64,000 nucleotides of DNA from Microbulbifer sediminum (GCF_021729035.1 NZ_JAJSAP010000004.1:1-64000); one strand, 5' to 3'; shown: positions 50,692-60,678, numbered from the stretch's first letter. Made by a program: numbers and translations. Notes: generated by a model from the sequence alone, not told the origin.

Positions 50692-51987
50692 CTAGCCCAT
50701 CTGTGACCCCGTGCAGCGGCGGGCCGGCACTGACGCCCGGCGGTTCCCGGCCACGACCCCACGATAAATCCCCTCCAGGGCATCACCCCGCGCGCGCCAG
50801 TCCATACCGGTCACAGCCGCCCGGCGACCCGCGGCCCCCATCCGCTCACGCAGCCTGTCATCCGTCACGAGCCGCGATATCGCCGCGGCCAGCCCCTCCA
50901 CGAACCCACTCTCGCTCCCCACCGGCACCCGGATTCCGGCAGCGGCGGGCAGGTAGTCCGCCGGACCGCCCCAGGCTGCGGCCACAACCGGCAGCCCTAC
51001 CGCCATCGCCTCCATGACCACGGCACCGCCAGCCTCACGCAGGCTCGGCAGGACGAACACATCCGCGCGTCGATAGCAGTCAGCCAGCCGCGACGCATCC
51101 ACCCAACCGGAGAAAGAGACCCGCGCCTGCAATCCCAGCGACCGTGCCTGGGCTTCCAGTGCCCTGCGCTCGGCACCATCACCGACAATTTCCAGCGCTA
51201 CCGGTACGGCAGTCGGTAATCGCGCCAGCGCCAGCAACAGCAGGTCGATCCCCTTGAATTTCACCAGGCGGCCGCAAAACAAAAGTCGCACCGGACCTGC
51301 CCGCTGCCCGGGCGCCCTCGGCGCGTAATCCTGTGTATCCACCCCGTTGGCAACCAGCTCAACGACCTGGCCCCGCAATCGCGGGGGCAACGCAGCCCGG
51401 GTCCGCCCATTGCAAACCAGCACAACCCGGGCCTCCGGGAGACCGCGGCAGAGTGCCCCCAGGGGACGCGCCAGCATTCGCGCACCGCTTACCAGCAACC
51501 GTGACAAGAGTGCTTCGCGGTGCCGGAATGCCGGGGGATAGTCGATGGCGCCGTTCAGGGGGCCGACAATCACCGGGATACCAAACCCGTACACCAGGGA
51601 TGGCGCCCGGGGTGAAATGGGTATTGGCTGGTGGATCAACTGCAGGCCTTTTCTGCGCACCAGATCGCGAATAAGCGGGCGGGCCCGCCACTGGGTGGCC
51701 ATCCACAACAACATGCCCGTGGTTATTGTATGGATACGCTCCGGCAGCCGGTCCCCCAGTTTTGCCAGCCAGCGCTCGACCGGGGCTTCCGGAACATAGT
51801 GGATATAACAGGAAAGTGACGGGTAGCCCGCTTCCAGCCAACGTTGGTTGCGCCCATGCACCAGCAGGTGGGCGGCAATACCCCGGCGATGCAACTCGAG
51901 AAAATAGCGCAACGGCCGCGCCGCCTCGCCCCCAAAGGAGGTAGAGGCATTGGGGGCAAAAAGCAGTATGGGGAAACGGGCAGGCAT
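50692..51987 (-). CDS. family 4 glycosyltransferase
   Basis: A 431-residue GT-B fold transferase. The C-terminal donor domain is typical of GT4: LLFCGRLVKFKGIDLLLLAL, VALEIVGDGAERRALEAQAR, VFVLPSLREAGGAVVMEAMA and VGLPVVAAAWGGPADYL; the E-x7-E motif is within REAGGAVVMEAMA. The N-terminus has GGEAARPLRYFLELHRRGIA, an acceptor-side loop. It adds a sugar from a nucleotide-sugar to a glycan, probably exopolysaccharide. It overlaps the end of the upstream membrane gene (TGATG), so the two are translationally linked. It ends the four-gene glycan cluster. Confidence 0.85.
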   Translation of the reverse strand: MPARFPILLFAPNASTSFGGEAARPLRYFLELHRRGIAAHLLVHGRNQRWLEAGYPSLSCYIHYVPEAPVERWLAKLGDRLPERIHTITTGMLLWMATQWRARPLIRDLVRRKGLQLIHQPIPISPRAPSLVYGFGIPVIVGPLNGAIDYPPAFRHREALLSRLLVSGARMLARPLGALCRGLPEARVVLVCNGRTRAALPPRLRGQVVELVANGVDTQDYAPRAPGQRAGPVRLLFCGRLVKFKGIDLLLLALARLPTAVPVALEIVGDGAERRALEAQARSLGLQARVSFSGWVDASRLADCYRRADVFVLPSLREAGGAVVMEAMAVGLPVVAAAWGGPADYLPAAAGIRVPVGSESGFVEGLAAAISRLVTDDRLRERMGAAGRRAAVTGMDWRARGDALEGIYRGVVAGNRRASVPARRCTGSQMG

Positions 51988-52739
51988 CAGCTGTCTTCGC
52001 GCATCGCAGTGGCAGGCACGGCTTCAAGGAGAAACAGGAAAGACATTCGCCCCAGGTAAAACAGCCAACTGACGATACCAATAAACTTGCTGCCGTCCTC
52101 GAAAATATGGTGCAGCGGCAGAATATCTTCCGGCAATTTATCCACCCCCAGCGACAGGGTGAAAAATCCGCAGGCACACAGGAAAATCAGAAAGTCTGTC
52201 TGCAGTATCAGCCGCCAGAATCGCAGCAGGAAAACCACCATACAGAAACCGTAAAGCAGTATTACATAGCGTTCGCGCAGGTTGAGGTAATAGGGAAACA
52301 CCACTTCGTGCAGAAGGAACAGGTCATCCAGCAACAGCACGGTCGTGAATGCGCCGGACCAGAGCAGGAACAAGCGTTTTTCTCCCGCTCCGCCGAGAGG
52401 CCCCAGCAACACGGCACTGAACAGGCAGATTGCGGCGGTGGCACACCAGAGCAGAATACCGAGGTTGGACAAAATGCCTGTATAGAAGGGGGCGCGGACT
52501 ACTGCCAGCGGATCCCGGGTCAGGTTCTGCAATGGCACTTCCAGCAGGCGTGACAAAAGCACCAGCGCCACCAGGCCGAGGAAAACGGGCAGGTACAATT
52601 TTGCCAGGCTCTTGCCGAGCTTTCTCGCCTGGCTCCAGGTCAGTCTTACCAGCTGCAGGCCAAACCGCCCCGGCGAACCGGCCGGGTTCAGCGAAATGCG
52701 TTCCATATCCATAAGGTTGGTCCCGTCATCCAATGACAC
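51987..52739 (-). CDS. membrane protein of the glycan cluster, unknown function
   Basis: A 250-residue protein with six or seven membrane helices (for example LAKLYLPVFLGLVALVLLS, AFTTVLLLDDLFLLHEVVFP, YVILLYGFCMVVFLLRFW). The segment LLDDLFLLHE and the later DILPLHHIFEDGSKFIGI contain acidic and His residues inside helices, reminiscent of membrane metal-dependent hydrolases, but I cannot assign a family. It overlaps the GT4 start by one base and follows the acetyltransferase gene after about 155 bases. Role in surface glycan export or modification is inference from context. ATG at 52710 is an alternative start. Confidence 0.5.
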   Translation of the reverse strand: MSLDDGTNLMDMERISLNPAGSPGRFGLQLVRLTWSQARKLGKSLAKLYLPVFLGLVALVLLSRLLEVPLQNLTRDPLAVVRAPFYTGILSNLGILLWCATAAICLFSAVLLGPLGGAGEKRLFLLWSGAFTTVLLLDDLFLLHEVVFPYYLNLRERYVILLYGFCMVVFLLRFWRLILQTDFLIFLCACGFFTLSLGVDKLPEDILPLHHIFEDGSKFIGIVSWLFYLGRMSFLFLLEAVPATAMREDS

Positions 52740-52893
52740 CGACTACCCGTTTATTAGACGCAGGTAACACAAGGAATGACAATCGGTTTTGCAGGTTGGC
52801 ACCATGCAAGTACAAAACAAACAACGGTAACAACCCAGCCTTCCTGAAGGCAGGCAGGAAAGAGGTACCGCCCCAAACCGGCTCTTGTATTGA

Positions 52894-53505
52894 TCAGCTT
52901 TCTTCAGGCTCCGCCACCCGCGGGGCCAAAACCGGATCCACCAGGACCTTTGCCCTTGGCGCTCGCACCCGGGCCCCGTCGGGCACATCAAAACTGACCA
53001 CAGTATTGGCCCCGATGGAGACATCATCACCGACCACAATATCCCCCACAATCACGGCCCCGGCCCCCACATTGACGCGTGAGCCGATCGTGGGCTTGGC
53101 GTTGCGGTCACTGGCGCTGGCAATTCCCAGTGTCGTATTCTGGCGAAACACCACATCATCGCCGATGGAGCGCGCGCCCAGCACGATGCCACCAAAGTGC
53201 TCGATCTTCACCCGCCGCCCCAGCCTGACGGTATAGTCCAGCTTGATCCCGCACAGCCACTGGCAAAGGATCCTCCAGCCCCGGTAGAGGAGTGACAGTG
53301 GTGCCCGCAGAAACCGCGACCGCACCCCCATGCGCCAGTTTCCGAAGCGGTGGCAGAAAACCGACCAGAACCCCTGGCTCAGCCAGTCCCGGTCGTGGGT
53401 GACAAAGTCCTCCCGTACCAGTGCCCAGAAACCGATGCCCTCCGGATTACAGTTACGGTCTCCTCTTGGCAACGGTGCGGCAGAGGTGCAATGACCTGTT
53501 TTCAT
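52894..53505 (-). CDS. hexapeptide-repeat acetyltransferase (serine acetyltransferase-like)
   Basis: A 203-residue left-handed beta-helix enzyme. The N-terminal region (FWALVREDFVTHDRDWLSQG and FWSVFCHRFGNW) resembles serine O-acetyltransferases, with LVREDF and the C-terminal helix repeats IEHFGGIVLGARSIGDDVVF, VNVGAGAVIVGDIVVGDDVS and IGANTVVSFDVPDG. The His in KIEHFGG is a likely catalytic base. In polysaccharide clusters such proteins acetylate sugars rather than make cysteine precursor; the neighbours (GT2, GT4) favour the former. GGGGAACTGAT is the ribosome site. Confidence 0.75.
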   Translation of the reverse strand: MKTGHCTSAAPLPRGDRNCNPEGIGFWALVREDFVTHDRDWLSQGFWSVFCHRFGNWRMGVRSRFLRAPLSLLYRGWRILCQWLCGIKLDYTVRLGRRVKIEHFGGIVLGARSIGDDVVFRQNTTLGIASASDRNAKPTIGSRVNVGAGAVIVGDIVVGDDVSIGANTVVSFDVPDGARVRAPRAKVLVDPVLAPRVAEPEES

Positions 53506-53506
53506 A

Positions 53507-54463
53507 TCAGTTCCCCAATACGGCTTTTTTCAGGAATCGTCCCATGGAGTGCCCATCGGCGGGACGGCGCCGCGGGACAAATATTGCGAGCAGGTGATTG
53601 GCCACGCGCCCCGACAGCCAGGCAAGGCCGGCGGCAAGGGCGTAGCCTCGGGAATGGTTCTTATAAAAGTAACGATTCCAGGATTCGTACCAGTAGTCCG
53701 GCATGGGCCGGGTGGCTGACTGGCTGCCGACAATCTTGGTGGCCGCACCGGCCAGATGGACAATCCTCGAATCGGGCAGGGAGTAAATCGTAATATCCAT
53801 GCGCCGTGCACGACGCATGTAATCCACTTCCTCGAAGTAAAGGAAATAACCGCTATCCAGATGGCCCAGCCGGCTCAATACCTGCTCGCTTAAAAAGAAA
53901 CCGGCACCGGTCACCCAATCCGCCTCGATCGGTTGCTCCGGAACTCCCATACTGACACGCCGGTGGGGAAACAGACGATCAATCAGTGCAAGCGAGACAG
54001 CCCGCTGCAGCTCGGAGACCAGGGACGGGAAACGAAAAGCCGAGGGCCTGGGCACCCGGTTTTCATCCAGTAACGTGGACCCGAGAATACAGAGATCGCC
54101 CTGGTTACGGGAAAACGCCACCAGCGCATCGATGGCGCCTTTTTCCGGATAGGCATCAGGATTGAGGAAGTAGTAGTAATCGGGATTCAGGCCGCTGCGG
54201 GATACGGATTGCAGGGCTAAATTGTTGCCGTATGAGAAGCCACCATTCTGCTTGCTCTCGATCAGGTTGATCGACCCGGCATGGGGACTCGCCGCCCGGG
54301 CCCGGGACAGGATGGACAACGAATCGTCAGTGGACGCGTTATCGACAATAAACAGACGCAGGCCCAGCCTGGTATCGATTACCGAGGAAAAAATCCGCTC
54401 GATATTTTCCGCTACCAGGTGACCCGTATTGTAATTTACGATGATCACCGCAACATCAGTCAT
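53507..54463 (-). CDS. family 2 glycosyltransferase (rhamnosyltransferase-like)
   Basis: ATG 54463 is chosen (GGGAAGAGT upstream); the frame is open to 54664, but that part is non-native. The 318-residue GT-A enzyme reads VAVIIVNYNTGHLVAENIER, FIVDNASTDDSLSIL (donor site), FLNPDAYPEKGAI (DxD-equivalent NPD) and ADWVTGAGFFLSEQVLSRLG. The ending EVDYMRRARRMDITIY matches the ED/EEVDY acceptor motif of rhamnosyltransferase-type GT2 proteins. It is the first gene of the cluster and its stop abuts the acetyltransferase ATG (one base between). Confidence 0.85.
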   Translation of the reverse strand: MTDVAVIIVNYNTGHLVAENIERIFSSVIDTRLGLRLFIVDNASTDDSLSILSRARAASPHAGSINLIESKQNGGFSYGNNLALQSVSRSGLNPDYYYFLNPDAYPEKGAIDALVAFSRNQGDLCILGSTLLDENRVPRPSAFRFPSLVSELQRAVSLALIDRLFPHRRVSMGVPEQPIEADWVTGAGFFLSEQVLSRLGHLDSGYFLYFEEVDYMRRARRMDITIYSLPDSRIVHLAGAATKIVGSQSATRPMPDYWYESWNRYFYKNHSRGYALAAGLAWLSGRVANHLLAIFVPRRRPADGHSMGRFLKKAVLGN

Positions 54464-54957
54464 ACTCTTCCCTAAGTAATTGAGCTGGTTCCCCGCACAA
54501 TCCCGCAGCTGCCGGGAGGCTTCTACTGCATCGTACTGTCCGGCAACCGCACCCGGCGCTCCCCTGCGCCAACAGTGCACCCGACCATGCCCATGCACAT
54601 CATGTGAGGACAGGCAGCGGACGATCATAGCGCCCCTGCTCGACAGGGTGAAACCACAACACATTACACCGACTTTAATCCGGAAGCGATGTGCCGCATA
54701 CAGGTTTCAACGGCACAGAAGGATGATTGTGCGGTGACAGGCCGGGAACTGTACCTCTTGCCTCAAAGCACCACCACAAAAGAGCTAATGCGCGCCAAAC
54801 TGCCCGACTATCCCCCTGGGAAGCATCGCTACCCGGATCGGCGGCCATATGCGGGCCTGCCGACGGCGCCGATGCGATGAACGCCGGTGCAGCAACAAAA
54901 GGGATCGGGTAGTATCGGCAGCAGGCGGCGACAACAGAACGACAAACAGGCGACCTC
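54464..54957. promoter_or_regulatory. divergent region between the glycan and Mo-hydroxylase operons
   Basis: About 490 bases. No gene is supported. It should hold the promoter for the minus-strand glycan genes and the plus-strand XdhC operon. I see no clear operator. Confidence 0.35.
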
Positions 54958-56019
54958 ATGGCCAACCAGCTGACAGCCCTGCTCGATCTCTGGTACCAGC
55001 ACCGCGATGACCGGACCTGGGTACTGGGCAGCATTTACCGCACCGCCGGCCCCTGCTACCGCAAGGCCGGAGCGATGATGCTGCTCGATGACCTGGGCCG
55101 CCACTACGGGCTGCTTAGTGGCGGCTGCCTGGAGGCGGACATACAGCGCCACGCCCGCCAGGTCGCCGATTCCGGCGCAGCCAAAACCCTGTGTTACGAC
55201 GGCAGCGATGAGGATGACTTTGCCTTCCAGCTCGGGATCGGCTGTGGTGGAACCGTTCATATCCTGCTACAGCCTGTGCGTACCGACAACAATCACCTGC
55301 AACTGGGTGAGTTACGGGAGTGCCTGCAGCAACGCCGCCCCTGCTATTTCCTGCAGAAAATCCCGGTCTCCGGCGAAGTCGGCGCCTATGTAAAGCTGTC
55401 AGGGGAAGACGTCCCGTCGGAGCGCGCCACAGTCGTCGAGCACGCCGGCGGGAACTGGCTACAGACCCCTGTCACGCCGGTGCTCCATATCCTGATTGTC
55501 GGTGCGGGCGTCGATGCCCGGCCAATGGCGCAGCTGTTTCGCTCCCAGGGATGGCAGGTAAGCCTGTGCGACCCGCGACCGGCCAATGGACGGCCCGCCT
55601 ACTTTCCCGGCTGCCACTGCTACGCCTGTCCACCCGATGAACTCGGGCAACACCTGGACCTTTCCCACATTGATGCCGCCGTCGCCATGAGCCACAACCT
55701 GGAGCTGGACGCTGCGGCGCTGCGGTTGCTGCAGGGGCAACCACTGCGCTACCTGGGGCTGCTCGGTCCTGTCAGTCGCCGCGACCGCGTACTGGAGCTG
55801 GCCGGCACTACGCTCAACCAGTTGAACCGCAGCCTGGGCACTCCCCTGCGGGCTCCGATCGGGCTGGATATTGGTGGCGAACTACCGGAGAGCATCGCCC
55901 TGTCCACCTGCGCCGAGCTACACGCCGTCCTTCACGGTGGCAGCGGGAAATTTATCACCACCCTCGACGAGGAAGACGAGCAGGTGGCTGGCACCAACCG
56001 GGCCCGGATCCCGGCCTGA
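54958..56019 (+). CDS. XdhC/CoxI-family molybdenum cofactor insertion protein
   Basis: A 353-residue protein. The N-terminal CoxI/XdhC domain has LGSIYRTAGPCYRKAGAMML, LLSGGCLEADI and GIGCGGTVHILL; the C-terminal Rossmann domain has LIVGAGVDARPMAQLFRSQG, VCDPRP-like LCDPRPANGRPAYF, and AVAMSHNLELDAAAL. XdhC proteins bind the molybdenum cofactor, help add the sulfido ligand and insert it into xanthine-oxidase-family enzymes. It heads a four-gene operon with MocA, a 2Fe-2S subunit and the catalytic subunit; the gap to MocA is 15 bases. Confidence 0.85.
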   Translation: MANQLTALLDLWYQHRDDRTWVLGSIYRTAGPCYRKAGAMMLLDDLGRHYGLLSGGCLEADIQRHARQVADSGAAKTLCYDGSDEDDFAFQLGIGCGGTVHILLQPVRTDNNHLQLGELRECLQQRRPCYFLQKIPVSGEVGAYVKLSGEDVPSERATVVEHAGGNWLQTPVTPVLHILIVGAGVDARPMAQLFRSQGWQVSLCDPRPANGRPAYFPGCHCYACPPDELGQHLDLSHIDAAVAMSHNLELDAAALRLLQGQPLRYLGLLGPVSRRDRVLELAGTTLNQLNRSLGTPLRAPIGLDIGGELPESIALSTCAELHAVLHGGSGKFITTLDEEDEQVAGTNRARIPA

Positions 56020-56034
56020 GACAGGGGCGCACAT

Positions 56035-56607
56035 ATGCAGCACGTCCAGCCCATTATCCTCGCTGCAGGCGCCGCCAACCGTTTCGGGGCCTGCAAGCTC
56101 CTCCTGCGGTACCGGAATAAAAGCCTGCTACAGCACTGCGTCGATACAGCCGCCTCACTGCAATTGCCAGAGCCGATTATTGTCAGCGGCGCATGGCACC
56201 GACAACTGGAAGAGACTCACCCGCAGCTGGACTTGCGCGAGCATCGCGGCTGGCGCGGTGGCATGGGTAGCTCCCTGGCATTCGGCATACGCCAGCTGCC
56301 GGCGCAATGCGAAGCGGCACTGGTATTACTGGCGGACCAGCTTGCCGTCAGCGGGGCGGATATTGCGTGCCTGCTGGAGGAATGGCGGAAGCACCGGCGC
56401 ATCGTCTGCAGTTTTTACGCCGGTCGCCGCGGCGTTCCGGCTATTTTCCCGCGACGGGTCTTCCACCACCTGGAAGGCCTGGACAATGACCGCGGTGCCC
56501 GCGGACTGCTCCGCGACCAACAGGCCGATGTCGTCAGCGTACCCATCGCCAATGGCGCCATCGATATCGATACCCCGGAAGACTGGCAAGCGTACGGAGA
56601 AGAATAA
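56035..56607 (+). CDS. MocA-like molybdenum cofactor cytidylyltransferase
   Basis: A 190-residue nucleotidyltransferase. The N-terminal CTP motif is [16 protein letters not shown] (pattern LAAGxSxRxGxxK), followed by [30 protein letters not shown] (catalytic Asp of the LADQP type) and a C-terminal [12 protein letters not shown]. MocA joins CMP to molybdopterin to give the MCD form used by many bacterial hydroxylases. AGGGG precedes the ATG; its TAA overlaps the next ATG by one base. Position between XdhC and the enzyme subunits fits maturation of that enzyme. Confidence 0.85.
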   Translation: MQHVQPIILAAGAANRFGACKLLLRYRNKSLLQHCVDTAASLQLPEPIIVSGAWHRQLEETHPQLDLREHRGWRGGMGSSLAFGIRQLPAQCEAALVLLADQLAVSGADIACLLEEWRKHRRIVCSFYAGRRGVPAIFPRRVFHHLEGLDNDRGARGLLRDQQADVVSVPIANGAIDIDTPEDWQAYGEE

Positions 56608-57083
56608 TGCAGCTGATCATTAACGGCGCAACGCACGAAACAGACGTGGACGAGGATATGCCACTGCTGTGGCTATTGCGGGACGAACTGCAAATGACCG
56701 GCACCAAGTTCGGCTGCGGTCGCGGCCTCTGCGGCGCCTGCACAATACACCTGGACGGGCGGCCGGTGCGCGCCTGCCTGACGCCGGCAAGCGCCGCACG
56801 GGGCAAGGCAGTGACCACCATCGAGGGTCTGTCGAAGAACAGCGACCACCCGTTGCAACAGGCCTGGATCAAACACAATGTGCCCCAATGCGGTTACTGC
56901 CAGAGTGGCCAGTTGATGTCCGCCGCAGCTTTACTGCAGGACAATCCGAACCCCACCGACAGCGAAATTGACCGCGCCATGACCGGTAACCTGTGCCGGT
57001 GCGGCACCTACCCCCGGATCAAGGCGGCTATCAAGTCCGCCGGCCAGTTCGTCAATGCAGCCGGAGGAAACGAGGATGCCTGA
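56607..57083 (+). CDS. 2Fe-2S subunit of a molybdenum hydroxylase (IorA-like)
   Basis: A 158-residue protein with two [2Fe-2S] centres. The plant-type cluster uses C37, C42 and C45 ([17 protein letters not shown]) and C57 (RACLTP). The second, helical-bundle cluster uses C95 and C98 ([11 protein letters not shown]) and C130 and C132 (GNLCRCGTY). It relays electrons from the molybdenum site. The form without a FAD subunit matches isoquinoline 1-oxidoreductase- and aldehyde-oxidase-like two-subunit enzymes. It overlaps MocA by one base and the catalytic gene by 8 bases, so translation is coupled. Confidence 0.9.
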   Translation: MQLIINGATHETDVDEDMPLLWLLRDELQMTGTKFGCGRGLCGACTIHLDGRPVRACLTPASAARGKAVTTIEGLSKNSDHPLQQAWIKHNVPQCGYCQSGQLMSAAALLQDNPNPTDSEIDRAMTGNLCRCGTYPRIKAAIKSAGQFVNAAGGNEDA

Positions 57084-59343
57084 TTCCAGCAAGCAAATCC
57101 GGAATGTCAGCCGCCGCAGTTTCCTCAAGCTTACCGGCCTCGCCGCCGGGGGCCTGGTGCTTGGCAGTGCCCTGCCCGGCTGGCAACGTCCCTGGGCGTC
57201 GCCGACCGGTGGCAACAGCGAACTCAACCTGTTTATCAGCATCGCCCCGGACGATACGGTATCGATCATCTGCCACCGCTCTGAGATGGGCCAGGGTATT
57301 CGCACCGGACTGCCCCAGGTGGTGGCCGATGAACTGGAGGCCGACTGGCAGAAAGTGCAGGTAGTGCAGGGACTCGGCGACAAGCGCTACGGCAGCCAGA
57401 ATACCGACGGCTCACGCAGTATCCGGCGCTTCTATGACACCATGCGCCGGATGGGCGCCAGCGCCCGCACCATGCTGGAGAATGCCGCGGCACAGCAGTG
57501 GCAGGTTCCCGCCGGTGAGTGCAAGGCGACCAGCCACCGGGTTGTACATACCCCCACTGGACGCAGCTTCCGGTTCGGCGAACTGGCGGCGCCCGCCGCC
57601 TCACAACCGGTCCCGGGTGACAAGGACCTGCAACTGAAAGGCAGCGACGATTTCCGTTACATCGGCAAGCCGGTCAATACCGTCGATACACCCGCGATGG
57701 TCACCGGCGCCGCGGACTTTGGCCAGGATGTCAGCATCGACAATATGCTAATCGCCAGTATCGAACGGGCGCCCGTCCTCGGCAGCAGTATCAAAAAGCT
57801 CGATGACAGTGCCGCACGCAAGGTCAGGGGAGTGGTGGCCATCGAGCGCCTCGACGGCGGCGCCGAGCCACCACTGTTCCACCCCCTGAGTGGCGTGGCG
57901 GTACTGGCCACCAATACCTGGACCGCACTCAAGGCGCGCAGGAAGCTGCAGATTGACTGGAGTGACAGCGACCACCTGGGGCACAACAGCGATGCCTACC
58001 TCGAAAAAATGCAACAACGGGTGCGGGAGCCCGGCAAGACAATCACCGATCATGGTGACGTACAAAAGGCACTGGCCTCGGCAAGCCGGGACCACGAAGC
58101 CGTCTACACCGTGCCGTACCTTGCCCACGCCACCATGGAGCCACCCAGTGCCACTGCCATGACCACCGACAGCAGCTGTGAAATCTGGGCCTGCGTACAG
58201 GACCCCCAGTCTGTGCAGCAGCATGTCGGGAACGCACTGGGCCTGGAGCCGGAACAGGTAAGGGTGAATGTGACCCTGCTGGGTGGAGGCTTCGGGCGTA
58301 AGTCCAAGCCGGATTTCGTGATTGAGGCGGCGCTGCTATCACGGAAAATGAAGCGGCCGGTAAAAGTGGTCTGGAGCCGCGAGGATGATATACGCCACGA
58401 CTACTACCACGCGGCCAGTGCCGAGTACTACCGGGCCGGGCTGGACAGTGATGGCCGGGTAACCGGCTGGCTGCAGCGGGCCGCCTTCCCCTCCATTGGC
58501 GGTACCTTTTCCGCAGGCGTGGACCATCCGGCCGGGTTCGAACTGGACCTGGGGTTTGCCGACCTGCCCTTTGCCGTCGATAACCACCGCTCGGAAACCC
58601 AGCAGGCGGAATACCATGCCCGTATCGGCTGGCTGCGCTCGGTTGCCAATATCCAGAACGCCTTCGGGCGCTGCAGCTTTGCCGACGAACTCGCCCATGC
58701 CGCGGGGAAACCGGCAGACCGCTTCCTGCTGGAACTGATCGGCCCCGATCGCCTGGTCGATCCCAGCCAGGGCGACTACAAGTACGGCAATTACGGCGAG
58801 CCGCTGGAAAAGTTCCCGCTCGATACCGGCCGCCTCAAGGAAGTCCTGCGCCGTACGGCGGCCCGTGCCGACCTCACCCTGCGCGGTGACCAGCAAAGCG
58901 GTAATGGCGAGGGCTGGGGCATCGCCGTGCACCGCAGCTTCCTCTCCTATGTGGGCATTGCCACCAGAGTGCGCGTGCAGGACAACAGGCTGGAGATAAT
59001 GGAGATGCACGCCGTCGCCGATGTGGGGCTGGCAGTGAACCCGGACCGGGTGAAATCGCAGATGGAAGGCTCGATGATTTTCGGCATGAGCCTGGCCCTG
59101 CTGGGGGAAATCCGCATGGAAGACGGTGCGGTAAGCAACAGCAATTTCCATGACTACCAGCTGCTGCGGATGCACCAGAGCCCGCCACTGGAAGTGGAGC
59201 TGGTGGATTCGCAGGAGGCTCCGGCCGGCGTGGGTGAGCCAGGCGTGCCACCGGTGGCACCCAGTATTGCCAATGCGGTTTTTGCGGCCACCGGTAAGCG
59301 CTACCGTGAGTTGCCACTGAAAAAGCACCTCAGTATCGGCTGA
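57076..59343 (+). CDS. Tat-exported molybdopterin-binding hydroxylase large subunit (IorB-like)
   Basis: ATG 57076 follows GGAGGAAACGAGG. A 755-residue precursor with a Tat signal ([19 protein letters not shown]). Family motifs include [59 protein letters not shown] and the late [20 protein letters not shown], whose Glu is the expected catalytic base. It resembles isoquinoline 1-oxidoreductase beta subunit and related aldehyde dehydrogenases. The small subunit has no signal peptide and is probably carried out as a folded complex. The substrate (N-heterocycle or aldehyde) cannot be told. No cytochrome acceptor gene adjoins. Confidence 0.85.
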   Translation: MPDSSKQIRNVSRRSFLKLTGLAAGGLVLGSALPGWQRPWASPTGGNSELNLFISIAPDDTVSIICHRSEMGQGIRTGLPQVVADELEADWQKVQVVQGLGDKRYGSQNTDGSRSIRRFYDTMRRMGASARTMLENAAAQQWQVPAGECKATSHRVVHTPTGRSFRFGELAAPAASQPVPGDKDLQLKGSDDFRYIGKPVNTVDTPAMVTGAADFGQDVSIDNMLIASIERAPVLGSSIKKLDDSAARKVRGVVAIERLDGGAEPPLFHPLSGVAVLATNTWTALKARRKLQIDWSDSDHLGHNSDAYLEKMQQRVREPGKTITDHGDVQKALASASRDHEAVYTVPYLAHATMEPPSATAMTTDSSCEIWACVQDPQSVQQHVGNALGLEPEQVRVNVTLLGGGFGRKSKPDFVIEAALLSRKMKRPVKVVWSREDDIRHDYYHAASAEYYRAGLDSDGRVTGWLQRAAFPSIGGTFSAGVDHPAGFELDLGFADLPFAVDNHRSETQQAEYHARIGWLRSVANIQNAFGRCSFADELAHAAGKPADRFLLELIGPDRLVDPSQGDYKYGNYGEPLEKFPLDTGRLKEVLRRTAARADLTLRGDQQSGNGEGWGIAVHRSFLSYVGIATRVRVQDNRLEIMEMHAVADVGLAVNPDRVKSQMEGSMIFGMSLALLGEIRMEDGAVSNSNFHDYQLLRMHQSPPLEVELVDSQEAPAGVGEPGVPPVAPSIANAVFAATGKRYRELPLKKHLSIG

Positions 59344-59439
59344 CGTCCAGGCCCGGTCGGAGCCTTGCTTGCCAGGGCTCCCCGGGCTGCCCTCGAAATG
59401 GCATGGGGCCGCCTCTTTCCGCAATGTGCCCCGACCAAT

Positions 59440-59895
59440 TCAGCAGGTAATACGGACATCCCTGCCCGCGAGCGGGCCAGACAGGAAACGAACCGGGTAC
59501 TTTGAAAACAGTGCGGGATTCGCGCGACACGCCCGAACGAGCGGATCACTGGATGGAGACAGGCTCGCCGTTGTGCGTGATGACGTTGAGGAAATCTCAA
59601 CCCTGCCAACAAACAGAATTTTACCTTCCTCAGGGCTGACCTGGATAAATTTGCCAGACGCGACCAGCGTCCCCGTCGAAAGTTTTGGTGATTGCTGGAA
59701 ATCGAAATGCTCCACCGAGTAGCTTCCCGGCTCCACTGGCACCAAGGTATGGCCAGTTGGGACATGAGTGCAGAGGCCCATTGTGCAAAGGCCTATCCAG
59801 GTAGGTTGCCGGCCGCTCTGGTCGAGCACTTCCGCATCAATAATGATAAATGCATTGCCCGCCATCAGTGCCAGCGAAAATAGTAACGAGGCCAA
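59440..59895 (-). CDS. small exported protein, DUF2846-like
   Basis: A 151-residue protein with a short signal segment (LLFSLALMAGNAFIIIDAEV); the first start is TTG 59895, with ATG at 59865 as an alternative. The body has VPVEPGSYSVEHFDFQQ, FIQVSPEEGKILFVGRVEI and YPVRFLSGP, a beta-sandwich pattern like that of DUF2846-type proteins, in which a PG-Y element precedes a GKI/VYFVG strand. It is probably located in the periplasm. Cys residues in IGLCTMGLCTH could pair. It stands alone between the hydroxylase operon and the TfoX-like gene. Confidence 0.45.
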   Translation of the reverse strand: MASLLFSLALMAGNAFIIIDAEVLDQSGRQPTWIGLCTMGLCTHVPTGHTLVPVEPGSYSVEHFDFQQSPKLSTGTLVASGKFIQVSPEEGKILFVGRVEISSTSSRTTASLSPSSDPLVRACRANPALFSKYPVRFLSGPLAGRDVRITC

Positions 59896-59922
59896 ATTTC
59901 GCTACTCACCCAGCCGGCTAAT

Positions 59923-60246
59923 TTATTTCGGAGGCAGGGAGCCGGCGAACTCGGCACCGCGGGTAACCCAGTCATCCAGGTCCGCAAGGATCGCGTCTTC
60001 CTCCACGTATACCATGCCTTTCAGCGGCCGACCGGTGTAATCCATCGGACGGGTATAGCGCTCGCCCAGGGCCTCCTGGTAATTATCGGGGCCCACACGC
60101 ACCATCAGCTCCTCGCCGACCACACCGCAGGCCATATTGCCGTTCAGCATGAATGCCAGGCCACCAAACATCTGCTTTTCGGTGAGCCCGTCGTTTTCCT
60201 GTAAAAGCTCACGCACCTTTTCTGCAAGCTCTTCGTTGTAAGCCAT
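59923..60246 (-). CDS. TfoX/Sxy N-terminal domain protein
   Basis: ATG 60246 has GAGGAGG about 6 bases upstream. The 107-residue product consists of the TfoX N-terminal domain only: VRELLQENDGLTEKQMFGGL and AFMLNGNMACGVVGEELMVR, then VGPDNYQEAL and MDYTGRPLKGMVYV. Full-length TfoX/Sxy (about 200 residues), a competence co-regulator, has a second C-terminal domain that is missing. Stand-alone members are common and not shown to regulate competence. It lies upstream of the exported protein gene on the same strand (27 bases). Confidence 0.8.
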   Translation of the reverse strand: MAYNEELAEKVRELLQENDGLTEKQMFGGLAFMLNGNMACGVVGEELMVRVGPDNYQEALGERYTRPMDYTGRPLKGMVYVEEDAILADLDDWVTRGAEFAGSLPPK

Positions 60247-60632
60247 AGCAACCTCCTCGGAGTTTCTTGCCGCAAGCGGAATCAACGATTTAGTAGGTGG
60301 TGGGACACCGGTGGTCCCGCGCCAACACGTAAATGCCCCGCTGGCACCTGCAGCAGGCAGTGGTTAGCGATAAAAAGTGGAAATATCTGCCTGCAACAAG
60401 GCTCCCGGGGCGGTGAGCGCAGGCTGGTGAATTCAGCGACTGATTGCAGAAATTGCACCATATGTAAAAAATTATTTTGGAGTGACAGTCTAAGTGTAGC
60501 AGGAAATATGGATTTTTCCGGTCAACGCGGGACTTTCTGGCCAGAAGACGGCAACCGACCCACAACCTGCACCCTTTCCGGCCCAGGCCATGCGGCGCAA
60601 TAATCCACAAACCATGTGCCGGGCACAAAAAA
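60247..60632. other. intergenic region between purL and the TfoX-like gene
   Basis: About 385 bases with no supported gene. An AT-rich stretch near 60450-60490 is the likely promoter zone of the TfoX-like gene. Confidence 0.35.
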
Positions 60633-60653
60633 GCCCGCTCGTTGAGCGGGCTT
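60627..60653 (-). terminator. intrinsic terminator of purL
   Basis: GCCCGCTC (60633-60640) and GAGCGGGC (60644-60651) form an 8-bp stem. On the minus strand it is followed by TTTTTT (60632-60627), about 27 bases after the purL stop. Confidence 0.85.
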
Positions 60654-60678
60654 TCGGGTTGCCAATGCGGCGATCGTT

